Below, piece by piece: positions 27,560 through 37,018 of a DNA stretch of 64,000 nucleotides. The position numbers and the translations under genes were made by a program. Below the pieces are notes generated by a model, which had not been told where the DNA came from, made no database searches, and saw only the letters and a list, made by a program, of their open reading frames with translations. Source of the DNA: Myxococcales bacterium (lineage in GTDB: Bacteria; Myxococcota_A; Polyangia; Haliangiales; Haliangiaceae); the NCBI GenBank assembly GCA_016706545.1, contig JADJJK010000005.1, positions 124,001 to 188,000 of the forward strand, given 5' to 3'. The stretch's first letter is position 1. Every line of letters begins with the position of its first letter.

Positions 27560-29892
27560 CGGCATATGGTCTGCTGTCCGAGCTGCGTGGCCGGGATCCA
27601 CGCCGAGGGGTTGTGGCAGTTGCCGCAGTCGAGCAAGGTGCGGTGATCCGGCTGGCGCACGCGCAGCGCCTCGGTGCGGTGGCAGCTCACGCACAGCGGC
27701 GACAGCGCGCTGTAGTTGCCGGACTTGTGGCAGTCCGCGCACGGCAGCGTGGAGTGCAGCCCGGTGAGCGCGCAGCCGGTGGACTGGTGGCTGAAGCGCG
27801 CGGGCGAGAACGCCCGCTGGGTGTGGCACTCGCCGCAGCGCGGGGACAGCCCGTTTCGGTGGACGTCGTCCTTGCGGTGGCAGGTGATGCACAGGTTGCC
27901 CGAGCCGCGCAGCTTCTCGCCCGCCGGATGGCAGCGCGCGCAGGCGAGCTGATCGTGCGCGCCGGTCAGCGAGAAGTCGCCGACGTCGTGGCGCGCCTTG
28001 ATGTCCGAGAACGACTGGGTGGAGTGGCATTGCTGGCACTCGAGCCCATAGCGGCCCTTGTGGACGGCGGGCTCGGCGTGGCAGCCGACGCACTTCTGCG
28101 GCACCGGCTTGAACGCCACGGTCTTGTGGCACGAGGCGCACAGAAGCGGCGCGTGCTTGCCGTCCAGCTTGAACTTGGCGTCGCGGTTGTGGCGGAACAG
28201 CAGCACGCCCTCCACGCTGTGGCAGGTCTCGCACTTGCCCGCCGAGCTTGCCCTGATGCAGGTCGTCCTCCTGGTGGCAGCCGGCGGCGCCGCAGGTGGT
28301 GGGCACGCCGCGGTACTTGCGCGCCGGGTGGCAAGACTCGCAGGTCTTGACCTCCTGGTGCTTGCCGCGCAGCGGCCACTTGCTATCGGCGGTGTGATCG
28401 AAGCGCACCGCCGGCCACTTGCCGGGCTCATGGCAGCGCGAGCACTCCTTGCCTAGCGAGCCGTGGTGCAGCGAGTCGTCGTGGCATCCCTCGCCGCACT
28501 CCGGCGAGGTCTCCTGATAGACATCATTGACGTGGCACATCTGGCACTGCACGCCAGCGTGGCCTTCGCGCAGCGGGAACTTGGAGGCCTCGCCGTGGAA
28601 GGTCTCGAGCGAGTCCTTGCTCATCTTCTTGCTGCCGCCCTCCTGGTGGCAGGTGAGGCACTCGTCGTTCTTGAACTTGCCGCCGTGCGCCTTCTCGTGA
28701 CGGTGGCAGCTCAGACAGCCATTCTTCATGTCGAAGCGCTCGAACACCGCCGGGGTCTTGCCGCGGTGGCAGTCTCGGCAGGTCGCCTTCTGGTGCTTGG
28801 CGGTGAGATCGAAGCCCGTCTGCGCGGCGTGGTTGAACTGGAAGCCGGACTTCCAGCCCTTGGACGAGTGGCACGTGGTGCAGGCGGGGATCTTCTCGAA
28901 GCGGGTGCCGTGCTTGCTGTCCTTGCTGTGGCAGGACTCGCACGTGGTCTCCGGCTTGGTCTTGCCAAGCGCTCTGGTGTGGCAGGTGGTGCAGGCGGTC
29001 TGCGCGTGCTTGCCGGTGAGCGCGTAGCCCGCCTCTTTGCGGTGGTCGAAGCGGACCTCGTCGAACGTCTTGCGCGACGCCGCGTGGCAGCTCTGGCACT
29101 TCTTGGTGCCAAAGAGCTGGCCGTCGTGCGGGCTGTCGTGGCACTGCGCGCACTCGCCGCCGTCGAACTTGGGCAGCTTGAACAGCGCCTTGGGGTGGCA
29201 CTTGGAGCACGCGACGTCGCCGTGGGCGCCCTCGAGCGACATCGCGGTCTGATCGCGGCTGTCGTGGTCGAAGTCCATCTTGGCCTTCTGCGGCTTCCAC
29301 ACCGACTCCGTGTGGCAGCGATCGCAGGCGAGGAACCGCTGCCGGATCTTGCCGTGCGGTTGGTCCTTCTCGTGGCAACTGCCGCAGGTCTTGTCGGTGT
29401 TGAGGTACGTCCGCAGGCCCTGCTTGTTGGTGGCCTTGTGGCAGGCCTTGCAGTCCGAGGTTGCGTGCTTGCCGCGGAGCTCCCAGCCCGTGAGCTTGTG
29501 GTCGAAGGCCTGCACCCCGCCGACGCCGCGCCAGCCCATGAGGTCGAAGCTGCGACCGCGGTGCTCCTGATGGCAGAGCTTGCACTCGCGGCCCTTGACC
29601 TTGGCAGAGGCGTGGAAGCCCTCTCCTGCGTCGATGCGGCGCTTGAGGTCCTTGTGGTCGTGGCAGTTAAGGCACTTGGCGGCCGGCAGCGACTTGTCAG
29701 ATCGTGGCAGGTGAGGCACTTGTCCTGGCTGTCGATGGAGGCGTGGCTGGTCGACAGCTCGCCCGGCGAAGACTTCAGGAAGTCGTCGTCTGCCGCCGCG
29801 GCGCGGGGCGCACACCAGAGCAGCACGGTGACGAGCGCGAGCCACGCGAGGCGCGCGCGAGTTCGGAGCAGCGAGGAGGGGAGTGTGGACAC
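27556..29892 (-). CDS. Multiheme c-type cytochrome, about 30 heme motifs (two frameshifts)
   Basis: GTG 29892 opens a signal peptide (MSTLPSSLLRTRARLAWLAL continuing to CAPRAAA) and then about 745 residues. I count 28 CxxCH, one CX3CH (CGEGCH) and one CX4CH (CGAAGCH). Regular DF(D/N)H and HG...F repeats between them suggest a long multiheme wire of the cytochrome c3/c7-like type. The frame breaks twice. Near 29700, KCLTCHD and SDKSLPAAKCLNCHD are in different frames; near 28247, an extra G in GGCGGGCAA separates HQGKLGG from KCETCHS. With both corrected the protein is complete and its stop overlaps the beta-barrel start. Periplasmic location, as the inner partner of the barrel, is inferred. 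If the frameshifts are real the gene is broken. Confidence 0.82.
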
Positions 29893-29908
29893 AGAGATAG
29901 GCCTGGGG

Positions 29909-31300
29909 TTACAGCGCAGCGGTGACGCCGAGCTGCGCGAGCTGGGCGGTGTCCTCACGGCGCGTGCCGGTGACCCCGGCTTGGCGCACCGAGGTGCCGG
30001 ACCACCTGGTGGTGGCGCGTTCAAAGTCATAGCCGACGAACATCGCGAGGTGCGAGCTCAGCTCGTAGCGCAGGGTGAGGCCGCCCCAGAACGCGCGCGC
30101 GGTGCTCGACGCGCCGTCCTCGAGCCCGGGGGTCTGCTGCCGACCGCCGAGCAGCAGCGCGTCGAAGCGCAGCGCGGCGCCGAAGCGCGAGCGCGCCGGC
30201 ACGAGCTCGGCGTGCAGCCCCACGGTGGCGCCTGCCAGCCGCTCGCGCGGCAGCATCCCGACGTTCTCGACGTCCTCGGGGAGGAAGGCGTCGTAGCGGG
30301 CGCCCACGCGCACGGCCAGCGCCAGGCCGCTCTGCGCGCGCACGCCAGCGCGGACGTTCGCGACTGCAGCGAAGGTGCGAAATGGGATCTTCCCTGGCGC
30401 GGAGGTGGGGCCGGGATACTCGATGCCTGGCGACGAGCTGCTGACCTGCAGGCGCGCGTCGGCGGCTGCGAAGAGCCGCGCGGAGACGCGCAGCTCGGCG
30501 TCCGCGTTCAGGGTGAGCGCGGCGGCGTCCGCGTCGACCAGGTAGTTGCTGAGGCCGCCGGAGGCGTTGGAGGACAGCTCCATGGCGACCGCGCGATAGC
30601 CAAGGCCCAGGTCCGCGCGCAGCAGCAAGGGTGGGCGGGCGCGACGGACATAGCCGCCTCGCGGCGCGGCGTCGTCGTGGCCGTCGGCGGACGACGCGGA
30701 CCGCGCGGCCGACTCCCCTGTCGACTCGACCACCGACGCGACGCTGTTGACCAGCGCGGCGCGCGCGATCCATCCGGTGCGGCCCTGGTCATCGCGGACG
30801 TTGGCCCACCCCGGCACGTCGGTGGCGTCGAGCACCGCCAGGTGGGCGCCGCGCGCCAGCTCCGCGACGCTGGCGGACCGGTCGCTGGGCTCGGCGCGCA
30901 GCACGGCCGTCGCGCTGGCGACCTCCGCGAGGAGCGACGCTCCCTCGCCGCCGCCCTCTGCGCGCCGTCGCGCCGCGCTCCATCCGCGCGACGACGACTT
31001 GCCTTCGCCTCCTGCGCCGGCTCCTTCGCGCGCGGCGGGCACGGGAGGATCTGGCTCGCTCACCGTGGTGCGCGTGATGAAGCCCTCCGCCTTGCCGAAG
31101 CGTACGCGCAGCCAGCGGCCCTGCTCTCCGAGCACCTCGACCACGGTGCCGACGGCGAGCTCGGCGACCGCGGGCTCCTTCTCCCCTGGCTTCTTGCGCA
31201 AGGTGGTGGCGGAGGTGACCCGTCTTGGAGAGGCGTCCACGTCTTGCTGCAGGAGCAGCGACGCCACAAGACATGCACAGCTCACGACACAGACCTTCAT
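29909..31300 (-). CDS. Secreted SH3-domain / beta-barrel protein
   Basis: The protein has 463 residues. A signal peptide (MKVCVVSCACLVASLLLQQD) is followed by two bacterial SH3-like domains: residues 27-80 (TTLRKKPGEKEPAVAELAVG to WLRVRFGKAEGFI) and about 125-185 (TAVLRAEPSDRSASVAELARG to GWANVRDDQGRTGWI). The rest is strand-rich with aromatic ends (RPPLLLRADLGLGYRAVAM, AFWGGLTLRYELSSHLAMFVGYDF), typical of an outer-membrane barrel of about 12 strands. SH3b domains often bind peptidoglycan, so the protein may tie a barrel to the wall. It is the first gene of the minus-strand cytochrome operon, 16 bp upstream of the 30-motif cytochrome, hence probably part of the same electron-transfer assembly. 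Confidence 0.68.
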   Translation of the reverse strand: MKVCVVSCACLVASLLLQQDVDASPRRVTSATTLRKKPGEKEPAVAELAVGTVVEVLGEQGRWLRVRFGKAEGFITRTTVSEPDPPVPAAREGAGAGGEGKSSSRGWSAARRRAEGGGEGASLLAEVASATAVLRAEPSDRSASVAELARGAHLAVLDATDVPGWANVRDDQGRTGWIARAALVNSVASVVESTGESAARSASSADGHDDAAPRGGYVRRARPPLLLRADLGLGYRAVAMELSSNASGGLSNYLVDADAAALTLNADAELRVSARLFAAADARLQVSSSSPGIEYPGPTSAPGKIPFRTFAAVANVRAGVRAQSGLALAVRVGARYDAFLPEDVENVGMLPRERLAGATVGLHAELVPARSRFGAALRFDALLLGGRQQTPGLEDGASSTARAFWGGLTLRYELSSHLAMFVGYDFERATTRWSGTSVRQAGVTGTRREDTAQLAQLGVTAAL

Positions 31301-31454
31301 CGCGGACTCAGCATACACATCACGATCTCTCGATAGCGTTTCTCCCGGGCAATTTGCAATTGTGATGTTTTTGCACACGTCCATCGTCGAGTGCGCAGCA
31401 CTGGTACAGCAACCATCCGGGTAACTGTGCGTACCTTCAGCAGGCACGGAAGGA

Positions 31455-31976
31455 ATGCGTGTTGCAGTGCAGCGTGAGGTGCGATGGATCCTGTTGCTCG
31501 TCCTGGTGGCTGGGTGTGATGGCATCCTGCGAGAGAAGCGCGGGGAATCCGATGTGGACGCGCCGGTTCTGAGCACGATCCTCCCGCCCGCTTGCGATGA
31601 TCCCAAGACTCCGGATGGCACCGGCGCCTGTACCGGAGGGGGGCAGCCGGGCGACGACTGCCTGATGTGTCATCACCAGGGCATCGCCGCGACGCCCTTC
31701 ACCTTCGCCGGGACGCTGTACGACGCGACCGGCACCATGCCAGTCGCGGGGGCCACCATCTACGTGCAGGACTCGGTGGGGAACGTGGCCACCGCGGTCA
31801 GCCACGCCAACGGGAACTTCTACTCCGTGGACACCTTCACCATGTACCCTGCAAAGACGTTCGTGTCGTTGTGTCCCAACGTGATCGAGATGATAAGCCC
31901 CGTGGATAGTCAGACCGGGGCCAACTGCAACACCTCTGGGTGCCACACTCAGGGGTTTCGCGTGCGGTTGCGCTAG
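31455..31976 (+). CDS. Lipoprotein with two heme-type motifs
   Basis: The protein has 173 residues. A lipobox LVAGC (C21) follows a hydrophobic stretch. CLMCHHQG near residue 70 is a CxxCH site; CNTSGCH near the C-terminus is CX4CH, the same unusual spacing as in the large cytochrome. Between them is a carboxypeptidase-regulatory-like beta sandwich (FTFAGTLYDATGTMPVAGAT, ANGNFYSVDTF). It is divergent from the cytochrome operon and 9 bp upstream of the Fe-S/FAD oxidoreductase, so it could be a small electron carrier in the same chain. Confidence 0.75.
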   Translation: MRVAVQREVRWILLLVLVAGCDGILREKRGESDVDAPVLSTILPPACDDPKTPDGTGACTGGGQPGDDCLMCHHQGIAATPFTFAGTLYDATGTMPVAGATIYVQDSVGNVATAVSHANGNFYSVDTFTMYPAKTFVSLCPNVIEMISPVDSQTGANCNTSGCHTQGFRVRLR

Positions 31977-31985
31977 GAATACAGC

Positions 31986-34313
31986 ATGGAGCTGACCGTC
32001 CCTCTCATCGTCGCCGCGGCAGCGATAGCGTTGCTCGGCCTGGGCGCGGTCTTCGATGATCGCAGGGTCCGGGTGCGTCGCTGGGCCGAGCAAGAGGGCG
32101 AGGACTTCGAGGCGGTGCTGCCGCTGCTTCACTCCATCAACGACGATCGTTGCATCGGCTGTGAGGCGTGCATCGACGCCTGTCCCACCGAGGTGCTCGA
32201 TCTGGTGGATCACAAGGTCAAGGTCGCGCGCTTTGGCGACTGCGTGCAGTGCGAGCAGTGCGCCAACGCCTGCCCGACCCAGGCGCTGGTGATGTATCGC
32301 GAGGGCACCACGCCGCGCATGCTCACGGTGCCCGAGCTGGATGACCACTTCCAGACCGCGGTGCCGGGCCAGTACTTGATTGGCGAGGTGGCCGGCAAGC
32401 CGCTGGTCAAGAACGCCGCGAACCTTGGGCGCGCGGTGATCGAGCACATCGCGCGGGATCTCAAGGCCCGCCCGGCGGCACCCGGCGGAGAGGTGCTGGA
32501 TGTCGTGATCGTGGGCTCGGGCCCCGGCGGCTTGTCGGCGGGGCTCACCTGCCTCAAGCACAAGCTCTCCTTCCTGGTGCTGGAGAAGGAGCACATCATC
32601 TCCTCGACGGTGTCGCGCTATCCCAAGGGCAAGCACTTCATGGCCGAGCCGTGCTCGGCGCAGAACGTCTCGTTCTTGCCGGTGTTCGACGCCACCAAGG
32701 AGGAGCTGGTGGCGGCGTGGCAGAAGGTCGTGGAGGACGTGAAGATGCCGATCCGCCTGGGCGAGGCGGTGGACAAGATCACTCGCGGCGAGGACGGGAT
32801 CTTCCTGGTGAAGACGACGGTGGGCAAGTACCGCGCGCGCACGGTGGTGCTGGCCACCGGCCTGCGCGGCAAGCCGCGCCTTCTGGCGGTGCCCGGCGCC
32901 AACCTGGAGAAGGTGCAGGCGTTGCTCGATGACCCCGAGGAGTTCCGCGGCCAGCACGTGCTGGTGGTCGGCGGCGGCGACTCGGCGGTGGAGGGCGCGC
33001 TGTCGCTGGCCGACGTGGGCGCGACGGTGACGCTGTCGTATCGTGGCGATGGCTTCAAGCGCTGCAAGCAGGGCAACCAGAAGCGCCTGGCCGAGATGGT
33101 GGCGAGCCAGCGGTTGACCTTGCTGCTCGAGTCCAACGTCACCCAGTTCACCGACAGCGCGGTCAGCATCAAGCTCAAGGATGGCCAGGTCTCGACGGTG
33201 CCCAACCAGCGCGCGTTCGTGCTGATCGGCGCGGACACGCCGGTGACCTGGCTCGAGAGCAACAACGTGCGCTTCGTGGAGCGGCCTCATCTCTATGCGC
33301 TGGGCTCGACCGAGGACGCGGTGCGGCGGGTGGCGCCAGGGGCCGAGGAGTGTCCAAGTGATCCCAAGCAAGCGGTGGCGCTGGTGCTGGGCCGTCCCGT
33401 CCACAAGACGGCAGGCCAGCGCGCTCGCTCGGTGATGGAGCACCTGGTCGATGATCTGTTCGACGTGGTGACCAGCGTCAGCGGGACGTTTAGCCTGGAG
33501 GAGCCGGTCCATCGCCAGGGTCATGCGCACCACGGGCACCACGGGCACCACGGTCACGGCGGCCACGGCGGCCACGGGGTCGAGTCCCATCTTTCGCCCG
33601 CGGTCGCCGCCAAGGGGCTGCAGGTGGGCGAGAAGATCATCCCCGCCGCTCGGCTGGTGGGGCGGAGCACCGGCTCCTCGGCGGCGGTGGAGCGGGGCAC
33701 GGGCTCCTCTTCGGCAGTGGGGCGGAGCACGACCTCGGTGACCGCGCTGCGATACACGACCGCGCAGCTCGCGGCGGTGGGGCGGGCGACCAGCCAGGTC
33801 TCGGCGCTCGGGCGCACCACGGCGGTGCGCCCGGTGGTGCGGCGTCCCAGCACCGGGATGCCGTCCACCGACCGCGACACGGCCCCCCACCGCGCGATCG
33901 GCGGCGCGGACCACGGAAGCAAGGGCGCGCGCGGCTCGTCCGGTGGGCTCTCGTCGCATCGCGACGAGGTGTCCCTGCCGGCGCTGGTCGCGGCGGTGCC
34001 GTTGCCGCCGCGTCGGCCGTCGATGCCGGCGCTCGCGTCCTCCTCCGCCGTGCCGCCACCGCCGCGAAGGACTTCGCCGCCGCTGCCGGCTGCTGCTGCG
34101 GCGGTATCGCTGCCCGGCGGCGCCGCCGGCAGGGTGGCTGCTGGAGGCGGGCATGCGACCAAGCCTCCGACCACGCCACCGACCAAATCTCCGACCAGGC
34201 CCCCGCCCGTTCCACAGACCAAGCCGCAGCCTCCGACCGCGACGATGTTCGACGAGGCAGAGCACACCTCCCTCGAAGATCCTCGCCTCTGGGGCGGGCC
34301 GCTGGGTAGCTGA
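31986..34313 (+). CDS. 2[4Fe-4S] ferredoxin-FAD/NAD(P) oxidoreductase with long disordered tail
   Basis: The protein has 775 residues. An N-terminal membrane anchor (5-22) is followed by a bacterial two-cluster ferredoxin domain (C56, C59, C62, C66; C86, C89, C92, C96). A thioredoxin-reductase-like flavoprotein comes next: the FAD-binding motif GSGPGG at 177-182, ATG near 290, and NAD(P)-binding GGGDSA at 329-334. No CxxC redox pair typical of thioredoxin reductase is present. From 509 the protein is a His/Gly-rich run (HGHHGHHGHGGHGG), then Ser/Thr/Arg pseudo-repeats (GRSTxS) and a Pro-rich end, probably disordered and perhaps metal-binding. It likely moves electrons between NAD(P)H and Fe-S partners at the inner membrane, feeding the next gene product. 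Confidence 0.85.
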   Translation: MELTVPLIVAAAAIALLGLGAVFDDRRVRVRRWAEQEGEDFEAVLPLLHSINDDRCIGCEACIDACPTEVLDLVDHKVKVARFGDCVQCEQCANACPTQALVMYREGTTPRMLTVPELDDHFQTAVPGQYLIGEVAGKPLVKNAANLGRAVIEHIARDLKARPAAPGGEVLDVVIVGSGPGGLSAGLTCLKHKLSFLVLEKEHIISSTVSRYPKGKHFMAEPCSAQNVSFLPVFDATKEELVAAWQKVVEDVKMPIRLGEAVDKITRGEDGIFLVKTTVGKYRARTVVLATGLRGKPRLLAVPGANLEKVQALLDDPEEFRGQHVLVVGGGDSAVEGALSLADVGATVTLSYRGDGFKRCKQGNQKRLAEMVASQRLTLLLESNVTQFTDSAVSIKLKDGQVSTVPNQRAFVLIGADTPVTWLESNNVRFVERPHLYALGSTEDAVRRVAPGAEECPSDPKQAVALVLGRPVHKTAGQRARSVMEHLVDDLFDVVTSVSGTFSLEEPVHRQGHAHHGHHGHHGHGGHGGHGVESHLSPAVAAKGLQVGEKIIPAARLVGRSTGSSAAVERGTGSSSAVGRSTTSVTALRYTTAQLAAVGRATSQVSALGRTTAVRPVVRRPSTGMPSTDRDTAPHRAIGGADHGSKGARGSSGGLSSHRDEVSLPALVAAVPLPPRRPSMPALASSSAVPPPPRRTSPPLPAAAAAVSLPGGAAGRVAAGGGHATKPPTTPPTKSPTRPPPVPQTKPQPPTATMFDEAEHTSLEDPRLWGGPLGS

Positions 34314-34322
34314 GAGGTCTCC

Positions 34323-36434
34323 GTGCAAGAGCTGCAGAGTATCCGCGCGGCGCCGCCCACGCCGCCGCCGACAGAGGGCGGAGCCTTGGCCTCCACCCTC
34401 CGCGAGCTGGCGTTCTTCCGCGAGGTCGATGACGGTCAGCTCGCGGCGCTGGTGCGCAGCGGCCTGGTGGAGCGGCGCGAGCTGGCGCGTGACACCTTGC
34501 TGCTCGAGGGCGCGCGAGGTGACGAGCACGCGATGTGCCTGGTGATCTCCGGCCAGCTCTCGGTGGGCGTGTTCGATCCGGCCGCGCTGGAGGAGCGAGG
34601 CCAGCAGCAGCGCGACGCCGCGCTGGGCCAAAAAGACGGCACCCTGATGCCGCCGGGGCCACTGGCGCGCGTGGCGCGCAAGAACCTGGCGTCGTTCGGG
34701 CAAGGCGAGCTGTTCAACCTGGCGGCCTTCCCGGCGGCGAGCCCCGAGGAGCTGGTGCGGCCGTTCTCGCTGAGCCGGGCGGTGGTGCTGCTGCTCCGCA
34801 GCGAGGTGTTGCCGTGGCTGTCGCGCAGCTCACCAGCGGCGGAGCGGGCGTTCGCCGCCGGGCTCGCCTTCACCAGCGCGCGGCTCCGCGCGATCACCGG
34901 CATCAAGCACGAGCTCCTGGACTTCTACCTGCGGCACGGGCTGTCGGTGAGCGGCCCCGCCGTGCGGCTGCGCCAGCTCGATCTCTGCATCGACTGCAAG
35001 CAGTGCGAAGAGGCCTGTGACGACCGCCACGGCGCGCAGCGCCTGACGCTGGGCGGCTACGAGCTGGGCCTGCTGGACTTCGTCTACACCTGCCGGACCT
35101 GCAGCGACGCCCGCTGCCTGTCCCCGTGCGAGCACGACGCGATCAAGCGCGACGCCAAGACCGGCGAGATCCAGATCCACGAGGACCGCTGCATCGGCTG
35201 CAGCCTGTGCGCGCTGTCGTGCCCGTACGGCGCCATCAACATGATCAACGTGGCCGAGCCCGAGGTGCCGACGTACAACGCCAGGCTCAAGGCGCGGCTC
35301 GACAAGTCGGACAAGCTGGCCTTTGGACCTGGCAAGGGGCGCAAGGCGATGACGCGGCGGATCGCCAGCAAGTGCGATCATTGCGCCGGCTACGCTGACC
35401 AGGCGTGCGTTTCGGCTTGCCCGACCGGCGCGCTGATCGAGATCTCGCCAGCGGCGCTGTTCCGCGAGCGGCCGGAGCCTACCGGCCGGCGCAAGGACCG
35501 CCTGGACGTGCTGCCGGTGCGGCCGTTTCTGGAGGGCATCAACGTGCGCGATTCAGGCGCGGCGAGGGTGCGCGCGCGCAAGCTCAGCGTGTTCTTGTGG
35601 GTGCTGGGCCTGGGCGCGTTCGCGGTGGTGACGGCGGAGGTCCTGCTGCGCGCCCTGGCGCCGCGCTGGTCCGCGAGCTATCAGGGCTACCTGCTCGACG
35701 GAGTGGAGCCCGCGATCGCCGAGATGAACGTGAGCTTCCTCGCCGGCAGCAAGCTGGCGCTGACCTGCGGATACCTGGGCACCGCGCTGATGGTGCTGTC
35801 GATGTCGTATCTGCTGCAGCGCCGGTTTGGCTGGTTCCACAAGACGGCGACCAACCAGTTCTGGCTGGACGTGCACCTGATGACCGGGTTCGTCGGGCCG
35901 CTGTTCATCGTGCTGCACTCTGCGCTGCGGCTCACCACGTGGGTCTCGGTGCCGTTCTGGAGCATGGTGGCCGTGGTGTTCTCCGGCGTCCTTGGCCGCT
36001 ATCTCTACACGCTGGTGCCTTCGCTCAGCAGCCGCCACGAGCTCACCATCCTGGAGTGCCGGCGCGAGATCACCGAGCTGGCCAAGGACTACCCCGCCGC
36101 CGCTGACCACGCCTACGCGCTGATGTCCGCCGAGGGCCAGCGCGCGGCGCGGTCCTGGAGCATCGGGCTCATCACCTTGCTCCTGTGGGTGATGTTCGAC
36201 GACGTGCGGCGCATGTGGACGCGCGGTCGCGACCGACGCGCGCTGCGCCGGTTGTCGTCGAGGCGGATCGCCCGCCGCATCGCCAGCCGCGTGGACCGGG
36301 TGGTGTTCCTCGAGCGTCGTCAGGAGCTGGCGCCGCGCAGCAAGTCGCTGCTCAAGGCGTGGAAGCGCGTCCACATCCCGTTCTCGGTGCTGCTGCTGGT
36401 GACGATGGTCATCCACATCGTCCTGGCCCTGTGA
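34323..36434 (+). CDS. Cyclic-nucleotide-domain / Fe-S / membrane electron-transfer fusion
   Basis: The protein has 703 residues from GTG 34323, with ribosome-binding site GAGAGG; it starts 9 bp after the FAD gene. Residues 25-165 have the layout of a cNMP-binding (CRP-type) domain (LRELAFFREVDDGQLAALV and VISGQLSVGVF), though interrupted by an insertion at 85-125. Residues 222-367 are a DmsB/HybA-like Fe-S domain with CIDCKQC, CRTCSDARC, CIGCSLCALSC and CDHCAGYADQACVSAC. From 420 on there are about five hydrophobic segments with paired histidines (FHKTATNQFWLDVHLMTG, LHSALRL, VHIPFSVLLLVTMVIHIVL), as in cytochrome b-type membrane domains. Electrons would pass through the Fe-S clusters to membrane heme and periplasmic cytochromes, possibly gated by a nucleotide. 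Confidence 0.82.
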   Translation: MQELQSIRAAPPTPPPTEGGALASTLRELAFFREVDDGQLAALVRSGLVERRELARDTLLLEGARGDEHAMCLVISGQLSVGVFDPAALEERGQQQRDAALGQKDGTLMPPGPLARVARKNLASFGQGELFNLAAFPAASPEELVRPFSLSRAVVLLLRSEVLPWLSRSSPAAERAFAAGLAFTSARLRAITGIKHELLDFYLRHGLSVSGPAVRLRQLDLCIDCKQCEEACDDRHGAQRLTLGGYELGLLDFVYTCRTCSDARCLSPCEHDAIKRDAKTGEIQIHEDRCIGCSLCALSCPYGAINMINVAEPEVPTYNARLKARLDKSDKLAFGPGKGRKAMTRRIASKCDHCAGYADQACVSACPTGALIEISPAALFRERPEPTGRRKDRLDVLPVRPFLEGINVRDSGAARVRARKLSVFLWVLGLGAFAVVTAEVLLRALAPRWSASYQGYLLDGVEPAIAEMNVSFLAGSKLALTCGYLGTALMVLSMSYLLQRRFGWFHKTATNQFWLDVHLMTGFVGPLFIVLHSALRLTTWVSVPFWSMVAVVFSGVLGRYLYTLVPSLSSRHELTILECRREITELAKDYPAAADHAYALMSAEGQRAARSWSIGLITLLLWVMFDDVRRMWTRGRDRRALRRLSSRRIARRIASRVDRVVFLERRQELAPRSKSLLKAWKRVHIPFSVLLLVTMVIHIVLAL

Positions 36435-36462
36435 GCCTGGCGCTGTGAGCCGCGGTAGCCGC

Positions 36463-36918
36463 TTAGCCCGCGGCGGCCGCCTTGGCCTTGGCGACCGCGG
36501 CCTTGAGTTCGTCGTCGGTCCTGGCGACCGGGATCTCGCCCAGCGCGCGCTTGGAGGCGGCGTGGAAGAAGTACACGACCCCGGTGCTGGTGCGGGCCGC
36601 GATGGCCTGGGTGAGGCCCATGGTCTGGAGCTGCGCGGCGCTCTTGGCGGCGGTGGCGTCGTCGCTGAGATCGTTCACGACCAGAGACACCGCGCCATCG
36701 ACGCTGGCGGCGGTGAGCGCCTGCATGGCGCGGTCGCCGTTCTCCTGGCAGGTGGGGCACCAGGTGGCGGTGTTGACGACGGCGATCACCTGCGCGGCCG
36801 GCGCGGGCTGGGCTGCCGCTGGTTGCTCCTTGCCCGAGGAGCTCGCGCCGCAGGCGAGCGTCGACATGGTGATCACGGTCAGGCCAAAGATCTTGAGAAT
36901 CAGAGAGGTTGCGCGCAC
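36463..36918 (-). CDS. Thioredoxin-like lipoprotein
   Basis: The protein has 151 residues with lipobox STLAC (C23). After an A/P/Q-rich linker comes a thioredoxin-fold start VIAVVNTATWCPTCQENG with a CxxC active site (W-C-P-T-C), and a cis-Pro-region equivalent TSTGVVYFF. A short, possibly incomplete thioredoxin fold (about 100 residues) suggests a TlpA/ResA-like thiol-disulfide protein anchored in a membrane. Proximity to the cytochrome cluster would fit a role in keeping heme-site cysteines reduced for cytochrome c maturation; that is inference. It converges with the membrane fusion gene, leaving 28 bp between stops. Confidence 0.78.
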   Translation of the reverse strand: MRATSLILKIFGLTVITMSTLACGASSSGKEQPAAAQPAPAAQVIAVVNTATWCPTCQENGDRAMQALTAASVDGAVSLVVNDLSDDATAAKSAAQLQTMGLTQAIAARTSTGVVYFFHAASKRALGEIPVARTDDELKAAVAKAKAAAAG

Positions 36919-37018
36919 GGTTCGCTCCAGGAGAGGGAAGACGGCGTGCTTACGTCGGTGGCGGCCGGCGGTTACCAGCCCAAGACCTCCTGCCAGGAGC
37001 GCCCGGTGGCCCGGCAGC

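Noticed and set aside
28463..31336. 957-codon open frame on the plus strand opposite the 30-motif cytochrome and SH3/barrel genes
   Set aside because: Composition is Ala/Leu/Val/Arg-biased with no domain; the opposite strand carries heme motifs and signal peptides.
31320..31400. Possible CRP-like site (TTGTGATGTTTTTGCACAC) in the divergent region of the electron-transfer cluster
   Set aside because: The left half TGTGA is present but the right half is out of register (7-bp spacer), so the match is no better than chance; noted only because a cyclic-nucleotide-type domain is encoded nearby.
31437..34703. 1088-codon open frame on the minus strand opposite the Fe-S/FAD gene
   Set aside because: Shadow frame; the plus strand has ferredoxin cysteines and two dinucleotide-binding motifs.
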